Source of the DNA: Pseudoalteromonas sp. MSK9-3
GTDB lineage: Bacteria; Pseudomonadota; Gammaproteobacteria; Enterobacterales; Alteromonadaceae
Assembly (NCBI RefSeq): GCF_003590335.1
Contig: NZ_MIET01000011.1
Coordinates: forward strand, 124,001-188,000
DNA length: 64,000 nt
Reading direction: 5' to 3'
The position numbers and the translations under genes are program-made. The notes beneath the pieces are model-generated. The model did no database searches and had not been told where the DNA came from. It saw only the letters and a program-made list of their open reading frames with translations. Of this stretch, positions 1 through 10,441 are shown piece after piece. Numbering within the stretch: the first letter of the stretch is position 1; the number at the start of each line of letters is the position of its first letter.

Positions 1-2
1 GC

Positions 3-1457
3 GTACACGACCGGGCTATCGCCATCAGAGACATCGCAATGGCCCGTTCACCTCAAGAAATCAATAAATTTGAAGCAGAAATAAATGAGCTCGCTCACTT
101 TTATAGCGAGTCTGAAAGCAAAATGAATCAAATGAAATCCAGTGGCGTGTTTTTTTCTCGACAAGAGCAAAATATATTAAACAAAATTGATAAAATCCAA
201 GCCGATACACTTCCTCTTATCACACAGATCATCTCAGACAAAAGAAACGGCGAAGTAATGACAGCGACAATACTCGATGAAGCACGTCCTGCATTTGTCA
301 ATTGGCTTAATACAATCAATGAATTTATTGATTTTCAAGAGACCAAAAACCAGCAGCTTACACCTGAAGCTCGCTCCGTTGCTGGCGGGTTCCAAGAATT
401 AATGTTATCTCTGTGCGCTTTGGCTATCGCGATTTCGATTTTTGTTGGGTTTATGATCGAACGTAGTTTTCGCTCTTCGCTAGGCGGCGAACCGTTTGAG
501 GCAGAACAAGCCATAAAAGCAATGGCGAATGGCTCATTAACCCATACGAATACAGATCATCCTACAGGCAGTATTCTCCATTCTTTATCCGAAATGAGTA
601 AAACACTTACAACCACAGTTCGTAACATCGTTACAGCATCACAAAATGTGTCAGTGCAGGTCAGTGATGTTGCTCAAGGTTCAGCCTCTGTGTTAGATGC
701 GGCACGCCAACAAGCGTCTTTGACTTCCGATACGGCATCTAAGCTCTCTGATATGCGCCACAGCATTGACCAAGTTTCGCAAATTGCGCAGTTAACCGAA
801 AACAACTCATCTATGACCACCGATAATGCAAAACAAGGCCGAGAGCTGGTATTTGATGCAGCGCAAGAAATGGAGAAAATTTCAGCCACCGTCGATGAAG
901 CGGTTACCCAAGTTAAAAAGTTAGAATCTCGTACCAAAGAGATTGGCGGTATCGTAAATGTCATTAGTGGTATTTCGGAGCAAACAAATTTACTTGCACT
1001 CAATGCCGCAATTGAAGCTGCACGTGCAGGTGAAACCGGTAGAGGTTTTGCTGTAGTCGCAGATGAGGTACGTCAATTAGCTCAAAGAACCGGAGAGGCA
1101 ACTTCTCAAATCGAAACCATGATCTCAGAGGTACAATCAGAGACAGCCGCTAGTGTAACAGCAATGGAAACCACTCAACCACAGGTTCTTAGTGGTAAAG
1201 AACGCACAACCAAAGCCAGTGAGTTATTGGAGAATATTGAAGAACAAGCCGCTGATTCCTTAAAGCGTATCAAAGAAGTTGCCAAGGCCACATCAGATCA
1301 GGTCAATGTCGTCGGCGATATTAGCAGTGCTATGGAGCAGATCTCAACGATGTCGAGTGATGCGATACAATCAATGCAAAACAATGAAAAAGCCGTAACG
1401 TCGCTCAATAGCCTATCAAGCCAACTCAAAGGTGAAGTCGAGTATTTCAAAATTTAA
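3..1457 (+). CDS. Methyl-accepting chemotaxis protein, 5' end outside window
   Basis: Chemoreceptor that passes a ligand signal to the CheA/CheW kinase array at the inner membrane. The reading frame is open through the left edge: codons before the ATG at 39 read [12 protein letters not shown], typical of a four-helix-bundle ligand domain, so the ATG at 39 is internal and the true start lies upstream. A membrane segment (about residues 123-141 counted from that ATG) is followed by a short linker, then the signalling domain with the hairpin tip [19 protein letters not shown] and the following [12 protein letters not shown]. The C-terminus lacks a CheR-tethering pentapeptide. Seen: domain motifs and the open left edge. 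Inferred: only one membrane helix is visible because the first is off-window. The ligand cannot be told. Confidence 0.93.
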   Translation, partial: VHDRAIAIRDIAMARSPQEINKFEAEINELAHFYSESESKMNQMKSSGVFFSRQEQNILNKIDKIQADTLPLITQIISDKRNGEVMTATILDEARPAFVNWLNTINEFIDFQETKNQQLTPEARSVAGGFQELMLSLCALAIAISIFVGFMIERSFRSSLGGEPFEAEQAIKAMANGSLTHTNTDHPTGSILHSLSEMSKTLTTTVRNIVTASQNVSVQVSDVAQGSASVLDAARQQASLTSDTASKLSDMRHSIDQVSQIAQLTENNSSMTTDNAKQGRELVFDAAQEMEKISATVDEAVTQVKKLESRTKEIGGIVNVISGISEQTNLLALNAAIEAARAGETGRGFAVVADEVRQLAQRTGEATSQIETMISEVQSETAASVTAMETTQPQVLSGKERTTKASELLENIEEQAADSLKRIKEVAKATSDQVNVVGDISSAMEQISTMSSDAIQSMQNNEKAVTSLNSLSSQLKGEVEYFKI

Positions 1458-1486
1458 CCATGGTAACACCATGGAAGCTAAGTATT

Positions 1487-1522
1487 GAGCTGGTGAAAAA
1501 ACACCCACCGGCTCTAAATTTT
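1487..1522 (+). terminator. Probable intrinsic terminator after chemoreceptor gene
   Basis: A 9-bp stem (1487-1495 with 1506-1514, one G-U pair) closes a 10-nt A-rich loop and is followed by a weak T-rich tract, 30 bp after the receptor stop codon. A smaller inverted repeat (CCATGG at 1458-1463 and 1469-1474) precedes it. Confidence 0.5.
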
Positions 1523-1566
1523 ACTGATATAATCAAGTTAATTGGCGATACTCCTGGGGATCAAAT

Positions 1567-2589
1567 ATGTTGCTAAGTTCACTTAGTGTAATGTTGACAA
1601 CGCTCATGAGTCCCGCTGAACTATTTGGTGCCTTAAATGAGCTAAAATCGCTCAATCAACGCTCACCCCACCAAGCCATTAGTTATTACCAAACCATTAT
1701 TCCACACATTCCAACATCGCCATCAAAAGGGTCCATAGAACTTCACCTTGCGGGCATGGAAGCAGCGATACGAACTGATACACCCGTTCTAGTTCGCTCC
1801 GCATTAAAAGTCGCGTCACAATATGACTGGTTAACCAGTATAGAACACGGGGAATTTAATATATTTGTACCCATGGCAATTTATCATCGCAGAATAGGTG
1901 ATCACAGCTACGCTGAATACTTAAACAAATGCGCATTAACTTATGCTAAATCAGAGCAGCAACTGAGCAAAGTAGTTAGCAATTTGTCTGTCATCTATCG
2001 TTATACTGAACAACACAACAAAGCGATTCAATTACTTAAAGAACAATTAAATGTGGTCAGCACAAAGAGTATTAAAGCGGGTTTATATAACAATTTGGGG
2101 AATTTTTATCAGTTACAAAGCCGATATATTGACGCTAAATCCGTATATAAAAAAGCGTTTTTAATTCACAGTATGAATAATAACGCTTTTCTGTCTTCCA
2201 GTGTGGGGCTCAACCTTTTAAAAACCATGATATCTACATCAAACTGGTCCGCTTTTTCACGGTTTGAGCCTGCCGTCAATCAATTTGTTGAGCAAAGTGA
2301 GCATCCAGATTTCATTGCGTATCTTTACTGGCAAAAACTCATCGTCAGCGTAAAACACCAAGATAAAAAACTTACTACTGAACAGGTTAAAAAACTCAAA
2401 GAAAGTATGCCGCTCCTGCACACAACAGAGGTTTCCCCCTCTATCACTGAGTTCGTCAATCTTATCAATCATAGTGAACTAGCCAATGCATGGCGTATAC
2501 TTATTAACCAACCGCACGAGCCAATTCGAGAACAAGTCGTAAGTAGAATTCCCGTGGCACTCCCATGTACCAAAAATAATGCTGCTTAA
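1567..2589 (+). CDS. TPR-repeat protein of unknown function
   Basis: Protein of 340 residues. The start ATG has a GGGGA ribosome binding site about seven bases upstream. The N-terminus is hydrophobic (about residues 1-20) and may be a signal or anchor sequence, but a cleavage site is not clear. Between about residues 115 and 215 there are helical pairs of TPR type (for example the stretches around NNLGNFYQLQSRYIDAKSVY), usually a protein-protein interaction scaffold. No catalytic motif is visible. It stands alone between a chemoreceptor and a VF530-like gene, both on the same strand but with separate spacing, so the context does not reveal a role. Confidence 0.7.
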   Translation: MLLSSLSVMLTTLMSPAELFGALNELKSLNQRSPHQAISYYQTIIPHIPTSPSKGSIELHLAGMEAAIRTDTPVLVRSALKVASQYDWLTSIEHGEFNIFVPMAIYHRRIGDHSYAEYLNKCALTYAKSEQQLSKVVSNLSVIYRYTEQHNKAIQLLKEQLNVVSTKSIKAGLYNNLGNFYQLQSRYIDAKSVYKKAFLIHSMNNNAFLSSSVGLNLLKTMISTSNWSAFSRFEPAVNQFVEQSEHPDFIAYLYWQKLIVSVKHQDKKLTTEQVKKLKESMPLLHTTEVSPSITEFVNLINHSELANAWRILINQPHEPIREQVVSRIPVALPCTKNNAA

Positions 2590-2693
2590 ATGGTCTGTCC
2601 TTGTCGACTCTGCTTAAAAGCCATAAATACGGTTTCATTAGTTGCTAATTCTCATTATAATTGCAATCAATTAATATCAGTAAGTGAGTAAAA

Positions 2694-3110
2694 ATGAATA
2701 ACAAAGAGCTATACGCAAGCAACCCGTTGACTGGGGTAAAATTAGAGCAAGTTGTTATTGAGTTGGTAGACCAGTATGGATGGGAGATTCTGCATGCTTA
2801 CTTACAATTAAATTGCCTAAAGACTAACCCAAGTATTGAATCAACCGTAAAGTTTTTAAAGAAAACGGTATGGGCACAAGAAAAAGTTGAGAATTTCTAC
2901 TTATATCGTCTTAAGAATTTACCAAAACCTGACGATGTGCAATACGAACTGCCGCCACGTGATCGAATTATACCCGAGGGACAAGTACCTGGCACACCGT
3001 GTGAATTAAGCTTTACTGACGCGAAACGAATTCAAGAAAAGAAAGCCGCAAAAGACAGAGCCAGAACACGTAAACAACGCTCTACGCCACAAAACCCGTG
3101 GGGAAACTAA
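2694..3110 (+). CDS. VF530 (DUF2132) family DNA-binding protein
   Basis: Small basic protein of 138 residues. Residues about 9-72 match the VF530/DUF2132 fold as I know it: NPLTGVKLEQVVIELV, YGWEIL, NCLKTNPSIESTVKFLKKT and WAQEKVENFYL are the family's conserved blocks. The Vibrio fischeri founding member is a small helical DNA-binding protein of unknown biological role. The C-terminal 40 residues are an added Lys/Arg-rich tail (KKAAKDRARTRKQR), consistent with nucleic acid binding. It is monocistronic. DNA binding is inference from the family; no target is suggested by the neighbours. Confidence 0.82.
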   Translation: MNNKELYASNPLTGVKLEQVVIELVDQYGWEILHAYLQLNCLKTNPSIESTVKFLKKTVWAQEKVENFYLYRLKNLPKPDDVQYELPPRDRIIPEGQVPGTPCELSFTDAKRIQEKKAAKDRARTRKQRSTPQNPWGN

Positions 3111-3200
3111 ATACAGTTCAGACCTGATATAACTAGATTATGTGCATTAGTTATGACTTGTGATGCCAGCTTTGACGCAGAATATCAGTTAGTTAGTAAT

Positions 3201-3228
3201 AAAAAAGGAAGGCATTTATATGCCTTCC
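3201..3228 (-). terminator. Intrinsic terminator of the porin/binding-protein operon
   Basis: A 9-bp perfect stem (3207-3215 with 3220-3228) around a 4-nt loop. On the minus strand it is followed directly by six T residues, just after the stop of the small binding protein. Confidence 0.85.
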
Positions 3229-3236
3229 CACTTAAT

Positions 3237-3644
3237 TTAAAATTGCTTTATTACTTTAACTTGATCTGTCACGGCATCCGATGACACAAACCCAATTGTG
3301 TCGGGGTTGGCCGATATCATTTTAAGTACCTCAGCATCATTTGACACTTCTTTCGGTGGTGTACCCTTACCTGTAAATATCAACTTTGACCAATATGCTT
3401 TCAGTTGAGCCGACGACTTGTTTAGTACTTTATCGTTAAACTCATCCGTAACCGCACTGCCCGCTTCTTGAGATATCGGGATCACTTTATTACCATTTGA
3501 AAACGACTTCTCTTTACCCGTAAAAATTCGTTTAATAGTCGATGATTCAAAACTGCTTCCATTACTTGGGTGTACAATGACTGACACAGCCGCATAAGCA
3601 GAACTTGCCGTGGTTAATAGCAATAAACACATTAATTTTTTCAT
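3237..3644 (-). CDS. Small periplasmic phosphate-binding-protein-like protein
   Basis: Exported protein of 135 residues with a signal peptide ending near residue 18 (SSAYAA). It resembles a single lobe of PstS-like phosphate binding proteins: the blocks FTGKEKSF, NGNKVIPISQ, SAVTDEFNDKVL, YWSKLIFTGKG and NPDTIGFVSSDAV are typical of the short marine forms. It is much shorter than PstS (about 320 residues or more) and no pstCAB genes are near, so it probably does not feed a classical transporter. It follows the porin-like gene by 11 bp on the same strand and they share a terminator, so the two are co-transcribed. Family assignment fairly sure; ligand unknown. Confidence 0.75.
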   Translation of the reverse strand: MKKLMCLLLLTTASSAYAAVSVIVHPSNGSSFESSTIKRIFTGKEKSFSNGNKVIPISQEAGSAVTDEFNDKVLNKSSAQLKAYWSKLIFTGKGTPPKEVSNDAEVLKMISANPDTIGFVSSDAVTDQVKVIKQF

Positions 3645-3655
3645 GATCTATTCTC

Positions 3656-4726
3656 CTAAAAAACCACATCAATACCGATTGTCAAAGCTTCACTATCTCC
3701 AGCAACCGCCAGTGATACTGAGTCATCTTTAACTTTGTCGTACTGTACTTTAAATGCCGCAGATGGGTGAAAATCCCAACGAACACCTAAAGCTTGTGTG
3801 TCGTGCTTTTCTGCATCCTCGCCTTCCCCCTCAAAATTAGAAACCATTACATAAGGGGTAAAGTCATTAATTCTATATCCGGCACTTATCATATACGTGT
3901 CTAGGTTCCCATCAAGGTCCAACCGGTTAAACTCGGTTAAAACAAAAAAGTTACCAAAATCAGCATTGGCCGCTAAGCCATAAAACTTACCTTCCCGAGA
4001 ATCTTTGCCATTCCACATCGAAGCTTCCCCATTACGGAACCTTCTATTTGTATACTGCATATGTGTTGCTCTGAGCTCTAACCAGTCATAGCTAAGCTGC
4101 ACTACACCACCTAAAATATCTTCCCAGATCTCTCTGGTCGGTGTTTGAAAGAAAAAGTCTGATAACAGCTTGTTCTCTTCATCATCTTCACGACCTGTAT
4201 AGATATTGGCAGAAATACCCCAATCTCCAATTGAGCCGTTATAAAGTAGATTGACCCCTTCGTAGTTAAATATTTGCCATGTGTAGTTATCTGCGGGTGC
4301 ACGCATCCACACATATGCATATCCAACATCATAAAAGTCAGAGTAATAAAACAGTGGTAAACGCTTTTTACCAGCCTGAATGGTCCAACTATCATTAATG
4401 TCATACGACACATATGCCCATTCAAATTCGGCATCATAATCGTTAGCACCACGGGCAACAATTTGACCTGTAACACTTAAGCCTTCTCCCAAATCACCAC
4501 TCACTTGTAAGCCAATTAATGACTCTGGTGAAAAAGAAAAGTCTTCTTTATAAGCACTCACAATGGGATAGTCTGCTAAGAATGTCGGTTCGAGTCCAAA
4601 CTGGGGCACACCTGACCCGTTTAGCACTTTACCGCCATTAATACTTGCAAAACCGGATATATTGACCTCTGCGTGAAGCGCCGTTGAAGTCAAAGCTGCA
4701 ATCAAGAGAGTATATTTTAATTTCAT
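3656..4726 (-). CDS. Porin-like outer membrane beta-barrel protein
   Basis: Protein of 356 residues with a cleavable signal peptide (residues 1-19, ending LHAE), alternating beta-strand pattern throughout and a C-terminal residue Phe, the normal signature for BAM-dependent barrel insertion. Blocks such as LSVTGQIVARG, WAYVSYDINDSWTIQAGKKRLPLFYYSDFYDVGYAY and the aromatic-rich strands resemble gammaproteobacterial phosphate-selective-porin or DcaP-like channels. First gene of a two-gene operon with the periplasmic binding-like protein and divergent from a chemoreceptor, suggesting the trio deals with one solute. Solute not identifiable by reading. Confidence 0.75.
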   Translation of the reverse strand: MKLKYTLLIAALTSTALHAEVNISGFASINGGKVLNGSGVPQFGLEPTFLADYPIVSAYKEDFSFSPESLIGLQVSGDLGEGLSVTGQIVARGANDYDAEFEWAYVSYDINDSWTIQAGKKRLPLFYYSDFYDVGYAYVWMRAPADNYTWQIFNYEGVNLLYNGSIGDWGISANIYTGREDDEENKLLSDFFFQTPTREIWEDILGGVVQLSYDWLELRATHMQYTNRRFRNGEASMWNGKDSREGKFYGLAANADFGNFFVLTEFNRLDLDGNLDTYMISAGYRINDFTPYVMVSNFEGEGEDAEKHDTQALGVRWDFHPSAAFKVQYDKVKDDSVSLAVAGDSEALTIGIDVVF

Positions 4727-4934
4727 AGATAGCTCCGCTAATCTAGGGTTATTGGCAAGCTAAGTATAGTTAAACATCCGAAAAAGAAAGTTTTATTGAT
4801 AAAAATTGGATTGATACTAAGCTTTAGACAGATGTTGGATACATCAGTTATAGGCACAAAGCCTTATGTACCGACTTATCTGGTCGTATATCACAACCAA
4901 GATGTTGTAATATTGTTAGCTTACAAGGTGTTAT

Positions 4935-6557
4935 ATGTCATTATTATTGCATTCAAAAAATTTAAGTATCTCAAAAAAGATACACGCTATAACGATTGTC
5001 GCGGTAGCCGCTTTTGTTGTGTTGGTGATGATCAACTACAACTCTATGCAAGCAAATCAGCAATCACTCGATGAGCTTGAAAATCAAACATACAAACTAC
5101 TAATATTGACATCGAAAAATGTAACAATGATGCAAGCATTAGATGAAACATACACTCAGTCGGTCACATTTGGAGATGCAGAACTCATTGATAAAGCACA
5201 AGGTGTTAGTAGCACTTTACTCGAAAACCTCGAATTAATTCCTGATCTCAGCAACAAGTTCCCGACTACCAGCACCATCAATGACATCAAGAAGTACGAA
5301 ATAATCGCCAGAAACATTGCAAACAGCATGATTGATGGCACTGCCGACTTTGCAACCCTGCCCCAAAAGGCAAAACAAAAGAGTGACTTGTTTGAGTCAA
5401 TCATCGACACGTTGAGCCAAGACCAAAAACGTGCCGACAATCGGTTTTTTGAACTTGTAAACAACACCAAAGCCAACGCAGACAGTGCATTAACTAAAAT
5501 GTTCATTGTGACCATTGTATCGTTATTAATTGTTATTGTGCTCGCAGTTTTAATCGCTAAAGGAATTAGTTCAGCGGCTAAAGAAGCAGCTGGTAACTTA
5601 CATTTACTGGCGGAAGGCAAAGGGTCATTAAGTTCACAACTTACCGTGCATTCTGCTGATGAAATAGGCCAAGTATCTCGCAACTTTAATGCGTTTGTTA
5701 ATTTGCTTAGGTCCACAGTTGTTGACGTTGTTGCTGTGGTCGAGCCACTAACGCAAAATTCAACGCGGTTAGTCCAAGGGATGCAATCTGCTGAACAGGC
5801 GACCCAACAGCAGTCAAGTGATGCTGAAGTTGTTCGTCAATCAATGGAAGAAATGAAGCAGAGCGTTGGCGATATTTCGCAGTCAGCGGCTAATGCATTC
5901 CAAGCGGCTGAGTTGGCGGAAAACGCGGTCGACGAAAGTATGAAACAAATTAATGTGTCTGTTGCGCAATCACAAGACTTAAGTGAAGAAATCAATAAAG
6001 CAGCAAACACCATAAATAAACTGGCAGATGATACGCAGAACGTAACACAAATTCTAAACGTTATTACCTCAATTGCAGAGCAAACCAACTTACTGGCACT
6101 CAATGCCGCAATAGAAGCAGCACGAGCTGGTGAACAAGGCCGAGGTTTTGCGGTTGTAGCTGATGAAGTGCGAGAACTTGCATCAAGAACGGCAAAATCA
6201 ACCAACGAAATACGAGAGCTCATTAGCATTCTAACTGTCGCAGCATCTGACTCAGTAACGGCTATGACCAGTGCAAGAGACATGGCAACCAATAATGCAC
6301 AAGCAGCAGAGGCAACAGGGACATCAATTCAGCTTATTTCAGAGCAAATACTCGCCATAAATGGCATGAATTCTCAAATTGCTACAGCGACTGAAGAACA
6401 AACCTCTGTCGCAGCGATGGTGGTAGACAACGTTTCTAACATGCATAGCTCATTTGAAGAAACCATGAATTCGTTATCACAGGTAGGCGATGTTGCTCAA
6501 AACCTCCATAAATTATCAGACAACTTATTGAGTTCGACTTCTAAATTTAAGATTTAA
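4935..6557 (+). CDS. Methyl-accepting chemotaxis protein (two membrane helices, HAMP, MA domain)
   Basis: Chemoreceptor of 540 residues. Start ATG at 4935 has AAGGTG five bases upstream. First membrane segment about residues 19-36; periplasmic helical ligand domain about 37-188; second membrane segment about 189-210; HAMP region about 211-265 (ending [16 protein letters not shown]); signalling domain to the end with the tip [19 protein letters not shown] and the following [15 protein letters not shown]. No C-terminal CheR pentapeptide. It lies divergent to the porin/binding-protein pair with about 208 bp between, which hints that its input could be the periplasmic binding protein or the solute it binds; that is inference. 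The stop codon lies inside a 7-bp tandem repeat. Confidence 0.93.
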   Translation: MSLLLHSKNLSISKKIHAITIVAVAAFVVLVMINYNSMQANQQSLDELENQTYKLLILTSKNVTMMQALDETYTQSVTFGDAELIDKAQGVSSTLLENLELIPDLSNKFPTTSTINDIKKYEIIARNIANSMIDGTADFATLPQKAKQKSDLFESIIDTLSQDQKRADNRFFELVNNTKANADSALTKMFIVTIVSLLIVIVLAVLIAKGISSAAKEAAGNLHLLAEGKGSLSSQLTVHSADEIGQVSRNFNAFVNLLRSTVVDVVAVVEPLTQNSTRLVQGMQSAEQATQQQSSDAEVVRQSMEEMKQSVGDISQSAANAFQAAELAENAVDESMKQINVSVAQSQDLSEEINKAANTINKLADDTQNVTQILNVITSIAEQTNLLALNAAIEAARAGEQGRGFAVVADEVRELASRTAKSTNEIRELISILTVAASDSVTAMTSARDMATNNAQAAEATGTSIQLISEQILAINGMNSQIATATEEQTSVAAMVVDNVSNMHSSFEETMNSLSQVGDVAQNLHKLSDNLLSSTSKFKI

Positions 6558-6585
6558 GATTTAAGGTTTAAGGTTTAAGGTTTAA
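6546..6585 (+). repeat. 7-bp tandem repeat across a stop codon
   Basis: Five full copies plus a partial copy of TTTAAG(A/G) in direct tandem. The first two copies (TTTAAGA) contain the last codons and the TAA stop of the chemoreceptor; the later ones (TTTAAGG) are downstream. Because every copy carries TAA in shifting frames, slippage would alter at most the last few residues. Confidence 0.9.
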
Positions 6586-6603
6586 CCAATTAGTAATTAA
6601 TAT

Positions 6604-6629
6604 AAAAGCCAGCTGCTCGCTGGCTTTTT
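6604..6629 (+). terminator. Intrinsic terminator after chemoreceptor
   Basis: GCCAGC (6608-6613) and GCTGGC (6619-6624) form a stem with flanking A/T pairs around a 5-nt loop, followed by five T residues. A further AT-rich inverted repeat lies at about 6632-6658. Confidence 0.88.
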
Positions 6630-6700
6630 AAATGATGAAAGCCCTGTTTCATCATTATAAAAATGACTTATCTTGATTATACGGTACATTCTCTGAAAAT

Positions 6701-6727
6701 AAAAAAGCCTAAGCATTGAGCTTAGGC
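6701..6727 (-). terminator. Intrinsic terminator of the ftsK-serS gene block
   Basis: An 8-bp perfect stem (6707-6714 with 6720-6727) around a 5-nt loop. On the minus strand it is followed by six T residues, 33 bp after the serS stop codon. Confidence 0.9.
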
Positions 6728-6759
6728 CTGTTGTGTAGAGTCAAACTTAACTAATCAAA

Positions 6760-8064
<1,305 letters not shown>

Positions 8065-8070
8065 CTATTT

Positions 8071-8451
8071 CTAACCTTTTTGCATGACCAAGCAAAGGCC
8101 TAACCAAGCCATAAAAATACACACAACGACGTTGAGTGTCACATTAAGAGCCATCTTCAGAATATGACCTTGCTGTAATAACAGCACAGAGTCCATCGAA
8201 AATGTTGAAAACGTTGTCAATGCGCCTAAAAAGCCAATCCCTAATAAAGATTTAGCAGGGCTTACGGTAATAACTTGCTTTTCTATAAGACCGTACAATA
8301 TTCCCATTAACAGTGAACCAAGAATATTAACGGTCAATGTACCAAAAGGGAATCCCCTACCAAGCAGTTTTAGTGTCATATCACTAATAAAAAACCGTAA
8401 ACATGCTCCCAGCGCGCCGCCAAGCGCTATTGTAAGATACATTTTAATCAT
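8071..8451 (-). CDS. crcB: Fluoride channel CrcB/Fluc
   Basis: Small dual-topology inner-membrane fluoride channel. Four hydrophobic helices; family motifs [11 protein letters not shown] near the N-terminus, [10 protein letters not shown] in the second helix, and [13 protein letters not shown], which holds the polar Thr/Phe track of the pore. Length about 126 residues is normal. The frame is open further upstream (to 8472), but homologues begin at or just before [10 protein letters not shown] chose the ATG at 8451, which overlaps the rarA stop as ATGATTAA and suggests translational coupling; the ATG at 8442 is equally possible. No fluoride riboswitch can be expected here because the gene lies inside an operon. 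Confidence 0.9.
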   Translation of the reverse strand: MIKMYLTIALGGALGACLRFFISDMTLKLLGRGFPFGTLTVNILGSLLMGILYGLIEKQVITVSPAKSLLGIGFLGALTTFSTFSMDSVLLLQQGHILKMALNVTLNVVVCIFMAWLGLCLVMQKG

Positions 8452-9784
8452 CTTGATATCTTTTTCTATCACTTTGCAAGTTTTGCTGCTGCAAATAGTC
8501 TAGTTTGGATTTAATCTGCTTTTCCAACCCTCTATCGGTTGGATGATAGTAGCTTCTATCTTGTATTTCAGGTGGAAAATAATTCTCCCCCGCAGCAAAC
8601 GCGCCTATTTCATCATGCGCATAGCGATACTCTTCACCAAACCCAAGCTCTTTCATCAAAGCGGTAGGTGCATTACGTAAGTGTGGCGGAACAGGTAAAT
8701 CAGGATCCGTCGCAGCATCTCGTTTGGCTTGCTTAAATGCCACATACACCGCGTTGCTTTTCGGTGCACTGGCCAAATAAATGGTTGCTTGTGCTATCGC
8801 ACGCTCCCCTTCACTTGGGCCCACTCGTTGATATATGTCCCACGCATTTAACGCAACTTGCATTGCTCTTGGATCTGCATTTCCAATGTCTTCTGTCGCA
8901 ATCGCAAGTAACCGTCGAGCAACGTATAGAGGATCTCCACCTCCGGCTAATATTCGAGAAAACCAATACAAAGCAGCATCAGGACTGCTTCCTCGCACTG
9001 ATTTATGAAACGCCGAGATCAAGTCATAGTAGATATCGCCACCTTTATCATACTTTGCAAGATGCGTTGGTAGTATATGTTTTAACACCGTGGCGTTAAT
9101 AACCACGTTTTTATCGTTGCGCTCAGCCAAATCAACGGCTTGCTCCAGCAAATTTAGCGTTTTACGTGCATCCCCACAGCTGGCTTTTGCGATGGCGCTC
9201 AGAGCTGCGGGGTCAATGTTGATCTGTAGCTGACTCAATAGCGTGTCTTGTGAAATAGCACGGGTCAACACTAACTCCAGTTCACTGTCGGTTAATGCTT
9301 TTAACGTGTACACGCGCGCTCTTGATAATATGGCATTATTAAGTGCAAAACTGGGGTTCTCTGTGGTAGCGCCAATAAAAATGAACGTACCATCTTCGAT
9401 ATGCGGTAAAAAAGCATCTTGTTGTGACTTGTTAAACCGATGTACCTCATCTACAAATAACAAGGTACGCTTACCTTGCATCAACCGTTCTTTTGCTAAG
9501 TTCACAGCATCACGTATATCTTTTACACCCGATGCTACAGCCGATAACTGAGTCAGTTCCGCATCAGCATGATGCGCAATAATTTCAGCCAATGTTGTTT
9601 TGCCAACGCCTGGGGGCCCCCACACAATTAAACTGTGACAGCGGCCAGCCTGTATGGCTTGATACAACGGCTGCGTAGACTCTAATATATGACTTTGACC
9701 AATATAATCTTGCAGGCTTGTTGGTCTCATACGGGCGGCTAATGGCCTAACATCCGGAGCAAAGTTAAATCCAAGGTTAGTCAC
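8444..9784 (-). CDS. rarA: Replication-associated recombination protein A (AAA+ ATPase)
   Basis: RarA/MgsA acts at stalled replication forks with the clamp-loader-like AAA+ fold. Protein of 446 residues, normal length. Walker A is GPPGVGKTT (about residues 54-62), Walker B is [10 protein letters not shown], sensor 1 is the [12 protein letters not shown] block, and the arginine finger/sensor 2 area includes LSRARVY. The C-terminal part has the tetramerisation domain with [17 protein letters not shown] and the glycine-rich [12 protein letters not shown]. Located 6 bp after lolA and overlapping crcB by a few bases, a conserved arrangement in gammaproteobacteria (ftsK-lolA-rarA). Confidence 0.97.
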   Translation of the reverse strand: MTNLGFNFAPDVRPLAARMRPTSLQDYIGQSHILESTQPLYQAIQAGRCHSLIVWGPPGVGKTTLAEIIAHHADAELTQLSAVASGVKDIRDAVNLAKERLMQGKRTLLFVDEVHRFNKSQQDAFLPHIEDGTFIFIGATTENPSFALNNAILSRARVYTLKALTDSELELVLTRAISQDTLLSQLQINIDPAALSAIAKASCGDARKTLNLLEQAVDLAERNDKNVVINATVLKHILPTHLAKYDKGGDIYYDLISAFHKSVRGSSPDAALYWFSRILAGGGDPLYVARRLLAIATEDIGNADPRAMQVALNAWDIYQRVGPSEGERAIAQATIYLASAPKSNAVYVAFKQAKRDAATDPDLPVPPHLRNAPTALMKELGFGEEYRYAHDEIGAFAAGENYFPPEIQDRSYYHPTDRGLEKQIKSKLDYLQQQNLQSDRKRYQDD

Positions 9785-9790
9785 GCTTTA

Positions 9791-10441
9791 TCACTCACCT
9801 TGAGTTTGGTCGTCAACGACAACACCTTCAGGGATGTTAAACGAGAACAATGAACCTGCTAATTTGCCATTCACACGGCTGTCTTTAAAAGTAAAACTTG
9901 ATACCTGCCCAGACAAGTCTGTCACCTTAATAGCAGACAAGTTCTGCGCTTTATTGAATGCAATATCGAGTATCTCGACCTGAGAATCAATGCCCGGTTT
10001 TGGCGTAATTCTGTAGCCTTGTGCAATGTCACTAATTTGATATTTTTCCCATTGCGCTGAATCTCGAGTAGTAAGGAGTATAAAAGGGGTGGTATCAATA
10101 AGCCCATTGGTTTTCATTACCGTCACCTGCTCCGAAAACGCATCAAAATAGAATGTTTTCTCGCCATCTGACACAAATAACGTTTCATCAGGAGATGCTT
10201 GTTCCCAGCGAATTTTTAAAGGGTGAGCTAATGCAATCGTTCCCTGCCCAGATTGTAGTAATGCACCCTGCTCATCTTTAACTTGTTGGCTAAACTTCGC
10301 TTCAAAACTATTCATTGAGGCAAGCTTAGCTTTTAAATCATCAGCTGCAGAAGCCCATACTTGTGAACTCAATATCAACCCAAAGGCCAATACTGTCGGT
10401 TTAATAAAAATCGTATTTAACATTTTTGTTTGAAAGGTCAT
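9791..10441 (-). CDS. lolA: Outer-membrane lipoprotein carrier protein
   Basis: Periplasmic chaperone that takes lipoproteins released by LolCDE and delivers them to LolB. Protein of 216 residues with a signal peptide ending near residue 31 (SSQVWASA). Mature part begins with the family blocks LKAKLASMNSFEAKFSQQVKD and QSGQGTIALAHPLKIRWEQASPDETLFVSDGEKTFYFD. The ATG overlaps the ftsK stop by one base (TAATG), which supports this start over an internal Met at residue 7. Position between ftsK and rarA is the standard one. Confidence 0.96.
   Translation of the reverse strand: MTFQTKMLNTIFIKPTVLAFGLILSSQVWASAADDLKAKLASMNSFEAKFSQQVKDEQGALLQSGQGTIALAHPLKIRWEQASPDETLFVSDGEKTFYFDAFSEQVTVMKTNGLIDTTPFILLTTRDSAQWEKYQISDIAQGYRITPKPGIDSQVEILDIAFNKAQNLSAIKVTDLSGQVSSFTFKDSRVNGKLAGSLFSFNIPEGVVVDDQTQGE

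Noticed and set aside
39..41. ATG at 39 as the start of the first chemoreceptor.
   Set aside because: The same frame is open to the left edge and encodes typical ligand-domain residues, so the gene begins outside the window.
4796..5074. A 92-codon frame upstream of and overlapping the chemoreceptor at 4935.
   Set aside because: Starts without a ribosome binding site and overlaps the well-supported receptor in another frame; composition is not protein-like.
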